DNA of 64,000 bases from Acidimicrobiales bacterium. Its GTDB lineage: Bacteria > Actinomycetota > Acidimicrobiia > Acidimicrobiales > MedAcidi-G1. Positions 8,494 through 16,936 of the stretch are shown piece after piece. The position numbers were made by a program, and so were the translations under genes. The stretch lies in NCBI GenBank assembly GCA_014237715.1, contig JAAZZG010000003.1:1-64000 (forward strand), in the 5' to 3' direction. Numbering within the stretch: the first letter of the stretch is position 1; each line of letters opens with the position of its first letter. Under the pieces are notes generated by a model that saw nothing but the letters and a program-made list of their open reading frames with translations, searched no databases and had not been told where the DNA came from.

Positions 8494-9360
8494 GTGACCC
8501 TCACCCGGACGCAGGTCCGAGAACTGCTGGACCGTCACGGCATCCACCCAAAGCGGTCGCTCGGGCAGAACTTCGTGGTCGAGCCCAACACGGTGCGACG
8601 CATCGCCGAACTGGCTGGTGTCGGGCCCGGAGACCGGGTGGTCGAGATCGGGCCGGGTGTGGGCTCGTTGACCCTTGCCCTGGCCGACACCGGAGCCTCG
8701 GTCACCGCCGTGGAGATCGACGAAGCGCTGGTCGGTGTGTTGGCCGAGGTGATGGCCGGACCAGGGGCCGGTCGCGACGTCCGGATCGTCCACGCCGACG
8801 CCATGGAGGTCGACTGGGATTCGGTGCTCTACGCCGGCCCGGGTGGCGGCGATTTAGGAGATGGAAACTGGACGCTGGTGGCCAACCTCCCGTACAACGT
8901 GTCGGTCCCGCTTGTCTGCGATCTACTGGACGACGTGCCGGCCATCGGCAAGATGGTGGTGATGGTCCAGAAGGAGGTGGCCGAACGTCTGGTGGCTGGT
9001 CCGGGTGACGACGCCTACGGGCTGCCCAGCGTGAAGGTGGCGTACCACGCCGTCGGACGCCTGGTCGGCCGGGTGCCGCCCTCTGTCTTCCTGCCCCGCC
9101 CCAACGTCGACTCGGCGCTCGTCGAGGTGGTGCGAAGGCCCGTACCGGCCGTTGACGCCGACCCCGGTCGGTTGTTCGCCCTGGTGCGGGCAGGGTTCGG
9201 TCAGCGCCGCAAGATGCTACGCCGGTCTCTGGCCGGGCTGGTCGACGAAGCGGCCATCGTGGCCGCCGGTGTGGACCCGACCGAGCGGGCCGAACAACTG
9301 GGTCTCGCGCAGTGGGCGGCGCTGGCCGAAGCGCCCGGCCCGGTGGGTGCCACTTCATGA
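8494..9360 (+). CDS. rsmA: 16S rRNA dimethyladenosine transferase RsmA (KsgA)
   Basis: Dimethylates the two adjacent adenines A1518 and A1519 in helix 45 of 16S rRNA using S-adenosylmethionine. The 288-residue product has the KRSLGQNFVVEPNTVRRI opening, the SAM motif VVEIGPGVGSLTLALA, the adenine-binding catalytic motif NLPYNVSVPLV, the MVVMVQKEVAERL segment and the C-terminal helical RAGFGQRRKMLRRSL block. GTG start at 8494. The stop overlaps the ispE start (ATGA), as often seen for this pair, suggesting coupled translation. Confidence 0.96.
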   Translation: MTLTRTQVRELLDRHGIHPKRSLGQNFVVEPNTVRRIAELAGVGPGDRVVEIGPGVGSLTLALADTGASVTAVEIDEALVGVLAEVMAGPGAGRDVRIVHADAMEVDWDSVLYAGPGGGDLGDGNWTLVANLPYNVSVPLVCDLLDDVPAIGKMVVMVQKEVAERLVAGPGDDAYGLPSVKVAYHAVGRLVGRVPPSVFLPRPNVDSALVEVVRRPVPAVDADPGRLFALVRAGFGQRRKMLRRSLAGLVDEAAIVAAGVDPTERAEQLGLAQWAALAEAPGPVGATS

Positions 9361-10097
9361 CGACCGAGGTGCTGGTTGCTCCGGCCAAGCTCACCCTGTC
9401 GCTGCGGCTGGTCGGCCTCCGAGCAGACGGCTACCACCTGATCGATGCCGAGATGGTGGCCCTGGACCTGGCTGACGAACTGGTGGTCGGCCCGCCGACG
9501 GGCGGCGGCACACTGACGATCGAGGACCTCACCGGTGGCGGCGGCCTGACGGTGCCCGGAGGCCCTGACAATCTCGTGGCCCAAGCGTTACGTCTGGTCG
9601 ACCGGACGGCCGATGTGGTGGTCCACAAGGTGATCCCGGCGGGTTCGGGCCTCGGTGGCGGATCGGCCGATGCGGCAGCGGTGCTGCGCTGGGCGGGCCT
9701 CACCGATCTGGTCGCCGCGGCGCGCATCGGCGCCGACGTGGCGTTCTGCCTGATGGGTGGACGGGCCCGGGTGACCGGCATCGGCGAGATCGTCGAGCCC
9801 CTTCCGTTCGAGGAGCAGGTGTTCACCCTGCTGACGCCGCCTGTCGGCTGCCCGACGCCCGCTGTCTACCGTCGGTGGGACGAGATGGGCGGCCCGACCG
9901 GCGAACACGGCAATGACCTCGAGCCGGCGGCCGTGGACCTCGTGCCAGAGTTGGCGCGCTGGCGGGACGTGCTCGGGGACGCGACGGGGCGGCGCCCAAG
10001 GCTGGCCGGCAGCGGGAGTACGTGGTTCGTGGAGGGGGAGTATCCGGGAGGCGGTCGCCGGGTCGTGCGGACGATTCCGCAGACGGCGATGGCCTGA
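9357..10097 (+). CDS. ispE: 4-diphosphocytidyl-2-C-methyl-D-erythritol kinase IspE
   Basis: Phosphorylates CDP-methylerythritol in the non-mevalonate isoprenoid pathway. The 246-residue product has the substrate segment APAKLTLSLRLVGLRADGYH at the N-terminus, the GHMP kinase ATP loop PAGSGLGGGSADAAAV near residue 97, DVAFCLMGGRARVTG, and the C-terminal LAGSGSTWFV. It is about 40 residues shorter than typical IspE, mostly in the region after the ATP loop and near the C-terminus, but every catalytic motif is present. The ATG at 9357 overlaps the rsmA stop. An upstream in-frame GTG/ATG at 9312 would extend into rsmA and lacks family similarity. Confidence 0.92.
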   Translation: MTTEVLVAPAKLTLSLRLVGLRADGYHLIDAEMVALDLADELVVGPPTGGGTLTIEDLTGGGGLTVPGGPDNLVAQALRLVDRTADVVVHKVIPAGSGLGGGSADAAAVLRWAGLTDLVAAARIGADVAFCLMGGRARVTGIGEIVEPLPFEEQVFTLLTPPVGCPTPAVYRRWDEMGGPTGEHGNDLEPAAVDLVPELARWRDVLGDATGRRPRLAGSGSTWFVEGEYPGGGRRVVRTIPQTAMA

Positions 10098-10105
10098 GAT
10101 TAGGA

Positions 10106-10204
10106 CTACTTGCCCCGCTGCCGCTGAGCGCGGGTGCGCTTGAGCATCTTGCGATGCTTCTTCTTGCGCATGCGCTTACGGCGCTTCTTGATCAGGGATC
10201 CCAT
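10106..10204 (-). CDS. Small ribosomal subunit protein bS22 (AURKAIP1/COX24-type), 32 residues
   Basis: A 32-codon gene starting ATG at 10204 and ending TAG at 10106-10108. The product begins MGSLIKKRRKRMRKKKHRK and ends RTRAQRQRGK. This is nearly the same as the 33-residue actinobacterial protein annotated AURKAIP1/COX24 domain-containing protein, shown by cryo-EM to be ribosomal protein bS22 in mycobacteria. It lies antisense and convergent to ispE with eight bases between the stop codons. It is missed by length-filtered gene calling. The start is secure because the MGS(V/L)IKKRRKRM opening is conserved. Confidence 0.93.
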   Translation of the reverse strand: MGSLIKKRRKRMRKKKHRKMLKRTRAQRQRGK

Positions 10205-10342
10205 GACGGGCCGCAGACTAACGGCGCCGTCGGGGATTGCGACGGCCGGCGTGGTGGGAACCGATCATTCGAACATTTAGGTGACGCAGTCCCTCTTCGG
10301 CCCCGTTCCTCCTCGACCGCTTGGCGATGGGAGGCTATGAAG

Positions 10343-10819
10343 ATGGATGCTTCGAGGACCGAGGATGAATCTCTCCTGGGTCTGGCCATTGCCGAGGCCC
10401 GTGTCGGGCTTGCCGAGGGTGGCATCCCGATCGGAGCGGTGCTGGTGGTCGACGGCGAGGTGCTGGGCGCTGGCCACAACCGACGGGTCCAGCAGGGCTC
10501 GGCCACCCTCCACGGCGAGACCGATGCCCTCGAGGCGGCCGGTCGGCTACCGGCGTCCACCTACGCCCGGGCGACAATGGTCACCACACTTTCGCCGTGC
10601 CATATGTGTACCGGCGCGGTCCTTCTGTACGGGATCAGGCGGGTGGTGATCGGCGAGAACCGCACGTTCTTGGGTGCCGAGGACCTGCTGCGGTCCCACG
10701 GCGTCGAGGTGGTGGTCCTGGATTCTGAGGAATGCATCGAGATGATGACGGACTTCATCGCGGCGAATCCGATGCTCTGGAACGAGGACATCGGCGAGGT
10801 CGACCGATCGGAGGCCTGA
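10343..10819 (+). CDS. Fungal-type (Fcy1-like) cytosine deaminase
   Basis: A 158-residue zinc deaminase that closely resembles yeast Fcy1, also 158 residues. Shared blocks include GGIPIGAVLVVDGEVLGAGHN, QGSATLHGETDALE (His57 and Glu59, zinc ligand and proton shuttle), TTLSPCHMCTGAVLLYGIRR (Cys86 and Cys89, zinc ligands), VVIGENRTF and the C-terminal W-EDIGE. The likely reaction is hydrolysis of cytosine to uracil and ammonia, feeding pyrimidine salvage; related substrates are possible. GGGAGG at 10329-10334 is 8 bases from the ATG at 10343 but only 2 from the ATG at 10337, which decides the start. A much longer frame to 10022 runs over ispE and bS22 and is spurious. Confidence 0.9.
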   Translation: MDASRTEDESLLGLAIAEARVGLAEGGIPIGAVLVVDGEVLGAGHNRRVQQGSATLHGETDALEAAGRLPASTYARATMVTTLSPCHMCTGAVLLYGIRRVVIGENRTFLGAEDLLRSHGVEVVVLDSEECIEMMTDFIAANPMLWNEDIGEVDRSEA

Positions 10820-10878
10820 GTCGACCGGTTGCCTCCGGTGCGCTGATCGGGGCGGCCATTATCATCGGGCGTGCGCAG

Positions 10879-10951
10879 TGTCCGGTAGTTCAACTGGCAG
10901 AACGCCTGACTTTGGATCAGGAGGTTGGAGGTTCGAGCCCTCCCCGGACAG
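10879..10951 (+). tRNA. tRNA-Gln (anticodon TTG)
   Basis: The acceptor stem TGTCCGG (10879-10885) pairs with CCGGACA (10944-10950), with discriminator G at 10951. The anticodon stem is CCTGA/TCAGG around loop CTTTGGA, giving anticodon TTG at 10912-10914. The T arm is GGAGG-TTCGAGC-CCTCC. The CCA end follows directly at 10952-10954 and so appears to be encoded. The glutamine synthetase gene begins 77 bases downstream on the same strand. Confidence 0.95.
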
Positions 10952-11027
10952 CCACTACCGTGCCAGACGCAGTCGTACCGCCACGACTGCCGCACCGGGG
11001 GGTGCGCCATCAGTGGGAGGTTGGGCG

Positions 11028-12380
11028 ATGACGCCGGACGAATTGAAGTCCCGAATCGCTGACGATGGGGTGGAGTTCATCTACGCCATGTTCGTCGAGA
11101 TGCACGGCAAGCCGTGCGCCAAGCTGGTGCCCGTCACCGCCATCGACGACCTGTTGGAGGTGGGTGCCGGATTCGCCGGGTTCGCCGCCGGGCCGCTCAG
11201 CCAGAATCCGGCCGACCCCGACATTCTGGCCATCCCCGATCCGGATTCGTACGTCCAGTTCCCTTGGCAGCCCAACGTGGCCGCCATGCAGTGCGACGCC
11301 ACCGTGGAGGGTGAGCTTTGGCCCTACGCGCCGCGGGTCATCCTGCAGCAGGTGCTTGCCCGGGCCGCCGAGCAGAACCTGGTACTCAAGGCGGGAGCCG
11401 AAGTGGAGTACTCGCTGCTGCGGCGTCACGAGGACGGCTCGCTGAGCGTGGCCGACGAGCGGGACGTGTCGACGGCGCCCTGCTACGACGCCCGGGGCTT
11501 GACGGCGGTGCTTGACCACCTGAGCACGGTGTCGCGACACATGGATGCCATGGGGTGGGGCAACTACGCCAACGACCATGAGGACGCCAACGGCCAGTTC
11601 GAGCAGAACTTCAAGTACGCCGACGCCCTTACCACCGCCGATCGCCTGATCGTGCTTCGGCTGATGTTGCACACGCTGGCCCGACGGGATGGTCGGTACG
11701 TAACGTTCATGCCCAAGCCGTTCGCTGACAAGACGGGCAATGGGTTGCACACCCACCTCAGCCTGTGGACTGCCGACTCCGACGAGCCGCTGTTCCACGA
11801 CGACGACGATCCGAGGGGACTGGGCCTCAGTGAGATGGCCTACCAGTTCACCGGCGGGATCCTGGACCACGCCCAGGGTCTGACCGGGGTCGTCTGCCCG
11901 ACGGTCAACTCGTTCAAGCGCATTGGTGTTGGTCCGCCTGACTCGGGGGCCACCTGGGCGCCTTCGTACGTGGCCTATGGAGGGAACAACAGGACACAGA
12001 TGATCCGCATCCCCGAGGGTGGCCGCCTCGAGGTCCGGGTGCCCGACGGGTCGGCTAACCCCTACCTGGCCCTGGCTGCCCTGTTGGCCAGCGGCCTGGA
12101 CGGGATCGAACGTGCTGTGGATCCGGGCGAGCCCAACACCGACAACCTGTTCACGCTGTCACTTGACGAGATCGCCGCCCGGGGCATCGCCGCGCTGCCG
12201 CCCACCCTGCTGCACGCCATGGATGCCCTGGTGGCCGACGACGCCCTCCGATCAGCGATGGGGTCGGGTCGCGATGGCGACTACGTGGACTACTTCGCCG
12301 AGGTGAAGCGGGCCGAGTTCCGTGCCGTCAACGACCAGGTCTCTCCGGCCGAGATCGACCGGTACCTCACGCTGATGTAG
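11028..12380 (+). CDS. Glutamine synthetase type III (GlnT / gamma-glutamylmethylamide synthetase-like)
   Basis: A 450-residue member of the glutamine synthetase superfamily. Visible motifs are AEVEYSLLRRHEDG (metal-binding Glu), NGQFEQNFKYADALTTADR, FMPKPFADKTGNGLHTHLSL and GGNNRTQMIRIPEGGRLEVR. The N-terminal EFIYAMFVEMHGKPCAKLVP and the overall length fit the GlnT group, which contains true glutamine synthetases and the N-methyl-gamma-glutamyl ligases (GmaS) used in methylamine oxidation. Sequence alone does not separate ammonia from methylamine as substrate; the serine-cycle genes elsewhere in the window make the second worth testing. The start is ATG at 11028 with GGGAGG at 11015-11020; longer in-frame starts would run across the tRNA-Gln gene. 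Confidence 0.85.
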   Translation: MTPDELKSRIADDGVEFIYAMFVEMHGKPCAKLVPVTAIDDLLEVGAGFAGFAAGPLSQNPADPDILAIPDPDSYVQFPWQPNVAAMQCDATVEGELWPYAPRVILQQVLARAAEQNLVLKAGAEVEYSLLRRHEDGSLSVADERDVSTAPCYDARGLTAVLDHLSTVSRHMDAMGWGNYANDHEDANGQFEQNFKYADALTTADRLIVLRLMLHTLARRDGRYVTFMPKPFADKTGNGLHTHLSLWTADSDEPLFHDDDDPRGLGLSEMAYQFTGGILDHAQGLTGVVCPTVNSFKRIGVGPPDSGATWAPSYVAYGGNNRTQMIRIPEGGRLEVRVPDGSANPYLALAALLASGLDGIERAVDPGEPNTDNLFTLSLDEIAARGIAALPPTLLHAMDALVADDALRSAMGSGRDGDYVDYFAEVKRAEFRAVNDQVSPAEIDRYLTLM

Positions 12381-12409
12381 GGCAGCCGGTCGCTCCTGAT
12401 CGGTTGCCC
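12380..12409. terminator. Hairpin between convergent genes
   Basis: GGGCAGCCG at 12380-12388 can pair with CGGTTGCCC at 12401-12409 in a nine-pair stem containing one G-U pair, with a 12-base loop. It lies between the convergent glutamine synthetase and acyl-CoA synthetase genes and could end transcripts from both. There is no U-tract, as is common in high-GC actinobacteria. Confidence 0.5.
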
Positions 12410-12440
12410 TCGGTGGCCTATTGCCATTCCCGCGGCGGGA

Positions 12441-14063
12441 TCAGGCCATCTCCGTCCACTGGCCGTCCACCCACTGGTCGCGGAGCACGAACTTCTGGAT
12501 CTTGCCGCTACCCGTGAGTGGGTACTCCTCTACTTCGAACCAGTGGCGGGGCGTCTTGTGGGGCGCCAGGTGCTCCCGAAGGTAGGTGAACAGCTCGTTG
12601 CGGTCGATGGCCTGGCCGGGGGTCGGCCGCACGAAGGCCGATACCACCTCACCCCACTTGTCGTCGGGCAGGCCCACCACGGCCACCTCGGCGACCGTGG
12701 GGTGGGCGAACAGCAACTCCTCGAGCTCCCTGGGATAGATGTTCTCGCCGCCCCGGATGATCATGTCCTTGAGGCGACCCTCGATGGTCAGGTAGCCCCG
12801 CTCGTCCATGGCCGCCAGGTCGCCGGTGTGCAGCCACCCGTCGGCGTCGATCGTCTCGGCGGTGGCATCGGGCATCTCGTAGTAGCCGTGCATGACCAGA
12901 TAACCGCGAGCGCAGTACTCGCCGACCGTGCCTGGCGGCACCGTCTCGCCGGTCTCCGGGTCGATGATCTTGACCTCCACGTGGGGCATGGCGTTGCCGA
13001 TGGTCGACGCCTTGTCCTCGATGGTGTCCGTGGTGTGGGTCATCGACGACACCGGCGACAACTCGGTCTGGCCGAACACGATGGTGAACGGAGCCTTCAG
13101 TTCCCGCTCGAGGCGTTCCACGAGCGCCGCGGGCACCGTGGAGCCGCCGGAGCAGATGGCCTCGATGGCCGACAGGTCACGGATGGCGAAGTCCGGGTGT
13201 TCGAGCATCGCCACGAGCATGGTGGGTACGCCCAGCATGGCCGCCCCGTCGTAGGCCTCGATGAGTTCCAGCACGAGGCCCGGGTCGAAGGCCTCGACCA
13301 GAACCATGGTCATCTTCATCGACACCGCGGTGAGGACCCCGAGCACGCACCCGCCGGTATGGAACAGCGGCATGGTCAGGACGTAGACGGCGCCCTCGGT
13401 GACCCCGACCCGGTCGCCGGTATGGGCACCGTTGTTGACCAGGCCCCGGTGGTGCAGCAGGGCACCCTTGGGGAAGCCGGTGGTGCCCGACGTGTACTGG
13501 ATCATGCAGGGGTCCATCGGGTCGGGGTCGGGCAGCTCGCCGTCCCAGACATCGCCCGAAGCCAGGAAGTCCTTCCACTCGTCTAGGCGGATGACCTCGC
13601 GCAGTTCGGGGCACTCCGACTGCACGTCGAGGGCTGTGCCCAGCATCGGGTTGCCCCGGAACTCGGGGAGCAAGATCAGCCCTGCCGCCCGGGACTGGGT
13701 CAGGACGTACTGCAGTTCCCGGGCCTGGTAGGCCGGGTTGATGGTTACCAGGATCACCCCTGCCATGCCGCAGGCAAACTCCAACACCACCCACTGGGGC
13801 ACGTTGGGAGCCCAAAGTGCCACTCGCTCCCCAGACTCGAAGCGGACCCGCAGAGCACGGGCCGCCCGTTCGGCGTCAGCCAACAAATCGGCGTAGGTCC
13901 ACTCGCGGCGGCCGGCGGGATCGGGCACGCCGGCCACCAGGGCCCGCCGGTCGGGGACCTGGGCGGCCACCTCGCGAAGCAACCCGCCGATAGTCAAGTC
14001 GCGTAACGGCGGTTCGGAGGGGCCGCGGGTCTCGGAGAGGGTGAGGGTGCTGGCATCGGTCAT
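12441..14063 (-). CDS. AMP-binding acyl-CoA synthetase (FadD-like)
   Basis: Activates a carboxylic acid to its CoA thioester through an acyl-adenylate. The 540-residue product has the ANL-superfamily motifs in order: phosphate-binding YTSGTTGFPKGALLHHRG near residue 190, VFGQTELSP, the hinge region GWLHTGDLAAMDERGYLTIEGRLKD, RGGENIYPRELEE and the catalytic lysine in PLTGSGKIQKFVLRD. It resembles medium- or long-chain fatty-acyl-CoA synthetases, but the acid substrate cannot be read from sequence. The ATG at 14063 is preferred over one at 14162, because the extra 33 residues are low-complexity and overlap the divergent SDR gene. It may supply CoA substrates to nearby beta-oxidation-type enzymes. 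Confidence 0.88.
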   Translation of the reverse strand: MTDASTLTLSETRGPSEPPLRDLTIGGLLREVAAQVPDRRALVAGVPDPAGRREWTYADLLADAERAARALRVRFESGERVALWAPNVPQWVVLEFACGMAGVILVTINPAYQARELQYVLTQSRAAGLILLPEFRGNPMLGTALDVQSECPELREVIRLDEWKDFLASGDVWDGELPDPDPMDPCMIQYTSGTTGFPKGALLHHRGLVNNGAHTGDRVGVTEGAVYVLTMPLFHTGGCVLGVLTAVSMKMTMVLVEAFDPGLVLELIEAYDGAAMLGVPTMLVAMLEHPDFAIRDLSAIEAICSGGSTVPAALVERLERELKAPFTIVFGQTELSPVSSMTHTTDTIEDKASTIGNAMPHVEVKIIDPETGETVPPGTVGEYCARGYLVMHGYYEMPDATAETIDADGWLHTGDLAAMDERGYLTIEGRLKDMIIRGGENIYPRELEELLFAHPTVAEVAVVGLPDDKWGEVVSAFVRPTPGQAIDRNELFTYLREHLAPHKTPRHWFEVEEYPLTGSGKIQKFVLRDQWVDGQWTEMA

Positions 14064-14146
14064 GAACGGTGACCGTACTGTGGAGGCCGCGGCTGGTTCG
14101 TGGGCGGGGCTACATTCCGCGGAGTTGCAGCACTGAGACAGGGGGA

Positions 14147-14899
14147 ATGCCTGTGGGGGCACTGGACGGAAAGTCGATCGTGGTCACAGGGGCCAGCAGC
14201 GGCATCGGCGAGGCCATCGCCCGTCGCATGGTCGCGGAGGGCGCCCGGGTGGTGGTGGGCAGTCGGTCGGAACCGTCGGTGGACGGTGCGGTCTGGGTGC
14301 CGACAGACGTCACCGATCCGGTGGCCGTCGATGCACTGGTCGCCGCGGCGGTAGACGCCCACGGGGGCCTCGACGTGATGGTGGCCAATGCCGGGGTCCA
14401 GGTCGAGAAGACGGTGGCTGACACCACCGATGCCGACTTCGACCTCGTGATGGACGTCAACGTGCGGGGTGTCTTCCACTGCTGTCGGGCTGCCGTGCGC
14501 CACATGCGCGACCACGGAGGGGGATCCATTGTCAACATTGGATCGGTGGCTGGCGACACGGCCGACCACGGGATGGCGGTGTACAACGCCTCCAAGGGAG
14601 CGGTGCACTCGCTGACCCGTTCGGTGGCCGTCGACCACGGGCGTGACGGGGTGCGGTGCAACGCCGTCCGCCCCGGGTGGATCGCGACCGAGATGGCCGA
14701 GGTGGTCTTTGACGGGGCTGATGATCCGGCGGCCATGCGGGCTGACGCGGTGGGCGCCCATCCGGTGGGTCGTCTCGGGTCGCCTGGCGACGTCGCGGCG
14801 TTGGCCGTGTGGCTGGCGTCTGATGAGTCGACGTTCGTGTCGGGGAGCCTGTTCACCATCGACGGGGGCCTCACTGCCCAGAGTCCCATCGGGGGCTGA
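14147..14899 (+). CDS. Short-chain dehydrogenase/reductase
   Basis: A 250-residue classical SDR using NAD(P). It has the cofactor loop TGASSGIGEAIA at about residues 14-25, the NAGVQ motif, the catalytic serine in NIGSVAG, the YNASKGAV motif with catalytic Tyr and Lys, and the C-terminal GSLFTIDGGLTAQ typical of beta-ketoacyl-ACP reductase-like members. Start ATG at 14147; a GTG two codons in has better spacing from the GGGGGA upstream and is an alternative. The substrate is unknown. It is divergent from the acyl-CoA synthetase and 70 bases ahead of a dioxygenase gene. Confidence 0.88.
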   Translation: MPVGALDGKSIVVTGASSGIGEAIARRMVAEGARVVVGSRSEPSVDGAVWVPTDVTDPVAVDALVAAAVDAHGGLDVMVANAGVQVEKTVADTTDADFDLVMDVNVRGVFHCCRAAVRHMRDHGGGSIVNIGSVAGDTADHGMAVYNASKGAVHSLTRSVAVDHGRDGVRCNAVRPGWIATEMAEVVFDGADDPAAMRADAVGAHPVGRLGSPGDVAALAVWLASDESTFVSGSLFTIDGGLTAQSPIGG

Positions 14900-14968
14900 G
14901 CCGGGGGCGGCTCGCCCACTCATCCGAGGGAACTGGATGTTCGTTCAGTCCATCGGTACCGTGCACCC

Positions 14969-15880
14969 ATGGCCGGATCACCCACCACCGGGCCACCTTT
15001 TGCCGGGTCGCTGGCCGCGACACAGGTAGCGATCTATCGGGACGAGGGGTACCTCTTCCCGGTCCCGGTGTTCACCGCTGACGAGGCGGCCGAACTACGG
15101 GCCGCCTTCGAGGCCTTTGAAGCTCGCTGGAGCGACGACACCAACCTGCCCCGCCCCTTCGCCCAGTACCTGCGCGACGGAATGCAGGTCATCAGCCCGG
15201 CGGCCGACTGCATCGCCCGTCACCCGGCGGTCCTCGACGTCATCGAGTCGATCCTCGGCCCGGATCTCATGGTCTGGACGTGCGAACTGTTGGCCAAGGA
15301 ACCCCACAGCCCGAAGATGTTGACCATGCACCAGGATCTCAACTACTGGGGCTTCGACGCAGTCGGCCAGCACGTCACGGCATGGATCGCCCTGTCGGAG
15401 GTGACCGACGAGAACGGCGCCATGCACTTCGTCCGGGGAAGCCACCGGTGGGGCAATGTCGACCACCACGACACGTTCGGCGCCGACAACATCCTGAGTC
15501 GCGGCCAGGAGGTGACGGTGGCCCACGACCCGGCCGACGAGGTGGTGGTGGCCCTTAGCCCCGGCGAGATGTCGCTGCACGACGGCCTGATGGTCCACGG
15601 ATCGGGACCCAATGTGTCCGACGGGCGGCGGGTCGGTGTGGCCATCAGGTACCTGACGCCGTCGGTTCGCATGCATGACGGGAGGGATGACTACGCCACA
15701 CCGGTCCGTGGGGACTGCTCAGGAGCCGAACTGCTCATGCTTCCGGTGCCTGCCGTCGACTTCGACCCCGAGACGGTGCCGTTCCACGAACGGATGCTGG
15801 TGGCCCACGATGAGACGCTGGGGGCCGGGGCCGCCCAACCCATGGTCTACGACGGGGTCAGAACGGTCGAATCGCCCTGA
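14969..15880 (+). CDS. Phytanoyl-CoA dioxygenase (PhyH) family protein
   Basis: A 303-residue Fe(II)/2-oxoglutarate-dependent oxygenase of the PhyH family. The metal facial triad is visible as HQD in MLTMHQDLNYWGFD and the distal His in MVHGSGPNVSDGRRVG, with the 2-oxoglutarate-binding Arg shortly after. FVRGSHRWG and LSPGEMSLHDGL are family-typical. Members hydroxylate lipids, antibiotics or small metabolites, and the substrate cannot be inferred. A second PhyH gene lies 1.1 kb downstream, with a hotdog protein gene between them on the opposite strand. Start ATG at 14969. Confidence 0.87.
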   Translation: MAGSPTTGPPFAGSLAATQVAIYRDEGYLFPVPVFTADEAAELRAAFEAFEARWSDDTNLPRPFAQYLRDGMQVISPAADCIARHPAVLDVIESILGPDLMVWTCELLAKEPHSPKMLTMHQDLNYWGFDAVGQHVTAWIALSEVTDENGAMHFVRGSHRWGNVDHHDTFGADNILSRGQEVTVAHDPADEVVVALSPGEMSLHDGLMVHGSGPNVSDGRRVGVAIRYLTPSVRMHDGRDDYATPVRGDCSGAELLMLPVPAVDFDPETVPFHERMLVAHDETLGAGAAQPMVYDGVRTVESP

Positions 15881-15906
15881 CGCCACTCGGCATCAGGAGC
15901 CGGTCG

Positions 15907-16872
15907 TCAGGAGCCGGCGGGGTAGCCGGGGTAGGAGTCCTTGAACACACCCTGGTGGAGCAGTACCTCGGCGGTCGGCCCGTCATCCTCGGTGTCGGTC
16001 AGCACGGTCCGGGTCCAGTAGGACTCGGTACGACGGCTGGCACCCAAGGCCACGATTTCCCGGTCGACCCGGTACGTGTGTCCGACCAGCACCGGTCGGC
16101 CCAGCAAGCACACCTCCAGGTCGATGAAGAGGCCGATGGATGGCTGGCGGGCCGCGAACCCCGAGTGCTTTGACGCCGAATTGGTCAACACGCTGAGCAT
16201 CTCGATGGGCACGATTGGGCCGCCCCAGATCGTTTCGGCTCCCGGCAGATACCACGGCGACGGTTCGGTGATCCGGTCCAGTTTGTGGGCCAGCGAGAAC
16301 GGGTAGAGGTCGCCGAAGTCCTCGTCGAAGGTCACGGTGACCGACTCGTCGCCCGGTCCGGTCATGCCGACGGAGAGAATGTCGATGACGTGGAGGTCGC
16401 CCGGTGACTCAGCTGTCGCTCGGGCCAGCCGGGGAGCCAGTGCGGTGTCCGGATGGTGGGGGCCGACCGAAGCCGTCCCAGTCAGCACCGGCGTGCCGTC
16501 GGCCTTGGCCGCATCGATGGTGGCCCGGTTGGCGTCGGATCTGTCAGCCGTCACACTGGCCCGGACCTGCTCGCCCTCAACGACCATGGTCTGGAAGTGG
16601 GCGCTCAGGCATCCGTGGGAGAACCACCGGTCCCCCCACCGGTCGACCAGCAGTGGATCGAACTGGCTGAAGTGGGTCGGCCCCTCGATGGGTCCGGCGG
16701 TCAGGCCGAGGGAGGCAGCGGTAGCGTCGTCATGCACACTGGCGTGCCCGCCATAGGACTGGCCGGCCAGCATCTGGGCGGGCGCTCGCAGCGGCCCGGA
16801 GACCGTGTCGTCGACGCGGCGGTCCAGTTCAGTGTCGAACGGCTGCGGGGTGTAGTGGAGATCGTCGGTCAT
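15907..16872 (-). CDS. MaoC-like hotdog-fold protein
   Basis: A 321-residue protein with no signal peptide. The N-terminal half contains SYGGHASVHDDATAASLG, PIEGPTHFSQFDP and HGCLSAHFQTMVVEGEQVRA. These resemble the substrate-binding helix and following strands of MaoC-type enoyl-CoA hydratase/hotdog proteins. A second, weaker hotdog-like segment (LFIDLEVCLLGRPVLVGHTY) in the C-terminal half suggests a double-hotdog layout. The exact MaoC catalytic Asp/His dyad is not obvious, so hydratase activity is unproven. The ATG at 16872 is chosen because upstream in-frame sequence runs over the divergent PhyH gene. It sits between two PhyH dioxygenase genes. Confidence 0.6.
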   Translation of the reverse strand: MTDDLHYTPQPFDTELDRRVDDTVSGPLRAPAQMLAGQSYGGHASVHDDATAASLGLTAGPIEGPTHFSQFDPLLVDRWGDRWFSHGCLSAHFQTMVVEGEQVRASVTADRSDANRATIDAAKADGTPVLTGTASVGPHHPDTALAPRLARATAESPGDLHVIDILSVGMTGPGDESVTVTFDEDFGDLYPFSLAHKLDRITEPSPWYLPGAETIWGGPIVPIEMLSVLTNSASKHSGFAARQPSIGLFIDLEVCLLGRPVLVGHTYRVDREIVALGASRRTESYWTRTVLTDTEDDGPTAEVLLHQGVFKDSYPGYPAGS

Positions 16873-16936
16873 GGGCGGACGGTATCGGTAGGCCGGTGTT
16901 TGCGCCGGGTTGGCGACAGCAGGAAGGATGCGCGTC

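Noticed and set aside
10022-10342. Upstream extension of the cytosine deaminase frame
   Set aside because: It would run across the end of ispE and the whole bS22 gene, has no family similarity, and a well-placed GGGAGG supports the ATG at 10343.
10878-11027. Extended N-terminus of the glutamine synthetase
   Set aside because: The stretch is occupied by the tRNA-Gln gene; the ATG at 11028 has its own GGGAGG.
12543-13586. Plus-strand open frame of 347 codons opposite the acyl-CoA synthetase
   Set aside because: Shadow of a clearly coding ANL enzyme; composition is His/Arg/Gly-rich nonsense.
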